A model generated the notes under the pieces. That model searched no databases, had not been told where the DNA came from, and worked only from the letters and a program-made list of their open reading frames with translations. From a bacterium (GTDB taxonomy: Bacteria > Fidelibacterota > Marinisomatia > Marinisomatales > JAHJCW01), in contig JAUXHY010000067.1 of the NCBI GenBank assembly GCA_030621275.1, positions 1 through 6,905 of the forward strand: a DNA stretch of 6,905 bases, written 5' to 3'. The first letter of the stretch is position 1; every line of letters starts with the position of its first letter. The position numbers and the translations under genes were made by a program. Shown here piece after piece: positions 4,541-6,905 of the stretch.

Positions 4541-6905
4541 CTATTTATGATTATTTTTAATCAAAAGTGTTTTATATGCCGATTGTAATAAGTCCTTTGC
4601 ACTATCAGCATCATTCGGATAAATAGAATATCCATATGACATTACAATATCTAACTCTTTGCTGAAATCGGATACAAAATTTGATAGTATGATTTCTAAT
4701 TTTTCTACAATAGGTGAAATATTCTTTTTAGTTATATCTGAAAAGAGAATTACTTCATTTCTTCCTTTGATAAATGAGAATTCTCCTGGTGCAATTACAT
4801 CCTGAAATGCTTCCAATATTCTATGAGTTGTTTCCTTTGCTTTTTTTAAACCGAATATTTTTTCAATTTCTTCAAAATTATTCAACCGTATAATTAGTAA
4901 AGACAATTTTATATGTTTCTTTGTGGCTATAGCTATACCTTGTTCAATGTTTTCAAACAATATTTCATCAACTGTATAGATTGGGATTGTAAAGTAGAAT
5001 TGGGAACCTTTATTAAGCTGACTCTCTAACGAAATTCGTCCATTATGTAGCTCAACAATTCCCTTACTAATCGATAATCCTAAACCTGTTCCCTTCTCTG
5101 AGGGACTGGTAACTCTACCTACCTGATGAAATCTGTCAAACACGGTTGCTATATCTTTGTGTGCAATACCTCTTCCGGTATCTGATACGGTACACTTCAC
5201 CGAGTTTTCAGACTTTATTATGGATACTTCAATTTCACCTTTTTCAGTAAACTTGATAGCATTGCCTATCAAATTCATAAATACTTGGATTATTCTATCG
5301 CTATCGATATATACTTCGATTTTCTTTACCGAAGTTTTGAATTTTAATTCGATATTTTTATCATCCGCCTTGTTTTTAAAAGAGGATAGTACATTTCTTG
5401 CTAATTTTACAATATCAATCATCTCTCTGCAAATGGACACTTTCTGACCTTCTATTTTTGATATATCAAGAAGATTATTAATAATGCGAGTAAGTCTAGC
5501 AGTATCTTCCATGCAGGGAATCAGTACTTCTTTCTGTCCATCAGTGGGATTCCCATAAATACCATCCAGTACTTGCGATATTGATTCTTGAATAATAGTT
5601 AATGGTGTTCTTAGTTCATGTGATACAGATGAAATAAACTCAGTTTTCATAACATCAATTTGTTTTTCTTCAGTAATATCTCGTGCGATGATGGTAGCTC
5701 CGATAACATTGCCATTAGACTTAATAGGAGCAATATTATTTCTATACCAAATAACTTTATCCTCGTTGCTTAATCCAAGATTTTCATAATTAAAACTTCT
5801 TCCTGTAGCAAAAACTTTTCCAAGTGAATCTTTTGCTTTATCATGAAATTCCGATGGCATAAGATCATATATTGTTTTTCCAATGACTTCCTCTGGGGTT
5901 TGTCCGGCGAATTTATAATTAATATATGTAATTGTCCCATTCTGTTCCACTCTCAGTATGATATCAGGACTATTGTCTACTAATGAGCGGTATTTTTCCT
6001 CACTAATTCGCATTTCCTTTTCTGCTAATTGACGCTCTTTCATTTCAATCAATAAATTCTCATAGTTACTAGCATTTTTTATCGCTGTTGATGCATAAGC
6101 GGCAAATGTATTTGCAACTATTAAATCATCGTCGGAAAACGGAGAACTGTCTCGGTACAAATTCATTGTACCAATTACTCTATTGTCAATAATAAAAGGA
6201 GATATTATTACATGGTCATCATCAGATTCCGGTGTCCCGGGTAAATGAAAACTGCCGGTTTCTATATTAGTATCATTAAATATCATTCCTTCTTTTGCTT
6301 TAATGGCTTTTCCTGTTAAACTTTTATTAATATTTAACTTTGTTGACATAACTATTTCATCATAGGGAGGATCATTACTAAGTGCAGGTTTAATAGTGAT
6401 TCCGTCATCATCTAATAAATATATTGTTATTCCATGAGATTCTAATAAGGATCTTGCTTGCTTGGATATTTCTTCTAACACAATATTAAGTTCGAGTGAT
6501 TTTGTTAGATGTTGAGCAGTGTCGAGCAATTTTCCACGTAATTCTTCCGCTTTTTTTCTATCGGAGATATCCCGTACAGTAGCCTGTAAAAATGTCTCAC
6601 CTTTTAAAATTACACGTGTTAATAACACAGTGGCGGGGAAAGTGTTACCATCAAGTCTTTTATGAGTCCATTTAAAATATCCCGATCCTTCTTTCATGGC
6701 GGTTTCAATCATTTCCTTAGCTTTTTCGGCAGATTTACGACCATCAGGTTGTTTATCAGGCGATAAATTCCACGGACCAAAGGAAGTAAACTCTTTTAAA
6801 TCTTTTACCTGAAACATATCCAATATGGTGCTATTCCCGGATGTAAATTTCCAAGTAGGGGGACTGATGGTCATTATTGCATCTTTTAAGTCGGAGGCCA
6901 AGCGG
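4541..6905 (-). CDS. Sensor histidine kinase, PAS-GAF-PAS-HisKA-HATPase with C-terminal degenerate GGDEF domain (5' end missing)
   Basis: The frame is open to the right edge; TTG at 6901-6899 is just the first in-frame start-like codon, preceded by an Arg codon, so the N terminus lies outside. Counting from that TTG as residue 1: PAS (to about 115, ending ATVRDISDRKKAEE); GAF (about 134-276, HVIISPFIIDNRVIGTMNLYR); coiled coil (277-303); second PAS (about 304-412, DIILRVEQNGTITYIN...IIARDITEEKQ); HisKA with SHELRTP and phospho-acceptor His428; HATPase with N box FMNLIGNAIKFT (541-552), G1 DTGRGIA (574-580) and G2 GTGLGLSI (604-611). All catalytic motifs are intact. No membrane segment is seen in the visible part, so this portion is cytoplasmic. 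Residues 650-786 form an extra domain with GGDEF-like order: LLIIRLNNFEEIEKIFG (668-684), GRNEV (713-717), VMSYGYSIYPND (753-764) and a final helix. It lacks the metal-binding Asp residues. The receiver gene follows 14 bp downstream. Confidence 0.9.
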   Translation of the reverse strand, partial: RLASDLKDAIMTISPPTWKFTSGNSTILDMFQVKDLKEFTSFGPWNLSPDKQPDGRKSAEKAKEMIETAMKEGSGYFKWTHKRLDGNTFPATVLLTRVILKGETFLQATVRDISDRKKAEELRGKLLDTAQHLTKSLELNIVLEEISKQARSLLESHGITIYLLDDDGITIKPALSNDPPYDEIVMSTKLNINKSLTGKAIKAKEGMIFNDTNIETGSFHLPGTPESDDDHVIISPFIIDNRVIGTMNLYRDSSPFSDDDLIVANTFAAYASTAIKNASNYENLLIEMKERQLAEKEMRISEEKYRSLVDNSPDIILRVEQNGTITYINYKFAGQTPEEVIGKTIYDLMPSEFHDKAKDSLGKVFATGRSFNYENLGLSNEDKVIWYRNNIAPIKSNGNVIGATIIARDITEEKQIDVMKTEFISSVSHELRTPLTIIQESISQVLDGIYGNPTDGQKEVLIPCMEDTARLTRIINNLLDISKIEGQKVSICREMIDIVKLARNVLSSFKNKADDKNIELKFKTSVKKIEVYIDSDRIIQVFMNLIGNAIKFTEKGEIEVSIIKSENSVKCTVSDTGRGIAHKDIATVFDRFHQVGRVTSPSEKGTGLGLSISKGIVELHNGRISLESQLNKGSQFYFTIPIYTVDEILFENIEQGIAIATKKHIKLSLLIIRLNNFEEIEKIFGLKKAKETTHRILEAFQDVIAPGEFSFIKGRNEVILFSDITKKNISPIVEKLEIILSNFVSDFSKELDIVMSYGYSIYPNDADSAKDLLQSAYKTLLIKNNHK

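Noticed and set aside
5157..5447. Open frame of 96 codons on the + strand within the kinase
   Set aside because: Antisense to the HATPase domain, whose motifs are intact on the minus strand.
6899..6901. TTG as the true start of the kinase
   Set aside because: The frame remains open to the edge of the window and the codon lies at the beginning of a PAS domain with no ribosome site visible; the gene is better treated as cut by the window.
1..6905. CRISPR arrays, tRNA/rRNA genes, insertion sequences or prophage genes
   Set aside because: Both strands were read for regularly spaced repeats, cloverleaf-like sequence, transposase motifs and phage proteins; none was found.

Overview
The window is AT-rich (about one third G+C by eye) with weak or absent Shine-Dalgarno sequences. 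It encodes multi-PAS/GAF sensory proteins typical of environmental bacteria. Base composition and start-site style would suit the Bacteroidota/Ignavibacteriota/Chlorobi side of the tree, but nothing here fixes the taxon and that placement is a guess.

Layout, left to right. (1) The last 54 codons of an unidentified + strand gene end at 167. (2) Convergent with it, one base away, is a 12-helix major facilitator (MFS) transporter on the minus strand (169-1485). (3) A 153-bp divergent region separates the transporter from a + strand, CBS-less IMP dehydrogenase/GMP reductase family enzyme, best read as GMP reductase (1639-2628). Its stop codon sits inside a small hairpin followed by T5, a plausible terminator. 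(4) Converging on that terminator is a minus-strand membrane protein with two PAS domains and no output domain (2643-3731). (5) A 426-bp non-coding interval (3732-4157) holds a strong 106-bp imperfect palindrome, a long-range complementary 9-mer pair and a second inverted repeat. (6) A minus-strand two-gene operon follows in transcription order: a large histidine kinase entering from beyond the right edge (4541-6905, 5' end missing), then 14 bp later a stand-alone CheY-like receiver (4158-4526).

The right two thirds is a sensory locus. The PAS-GAF-PAS histidine kinase probably phosphorylates the single-domain receiver encoded just after it, whose output partner is not in the window. The two-PAS membrane protein may be a further sensor input, or the remnant of a kinase that lost its catalytic core. 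The kinase has an unusual extra C-terminal domain that reads as a degenerate GGDEF (diguanylate cyclase) fold: the signature is GRNEV and the expected metal-binding aspartates are replaced. The transporter and the purine enzyme show no obvious functional link to the sensory genes.

The points most worth checking are the degenerate GGDEF module on the kinase, the kinase-less PAS protein and the structured palindrome between the receiver and PAS genes. No CRISPR array, rRNA, tRNA, intact insertion sequence or clear phage gene was seen.
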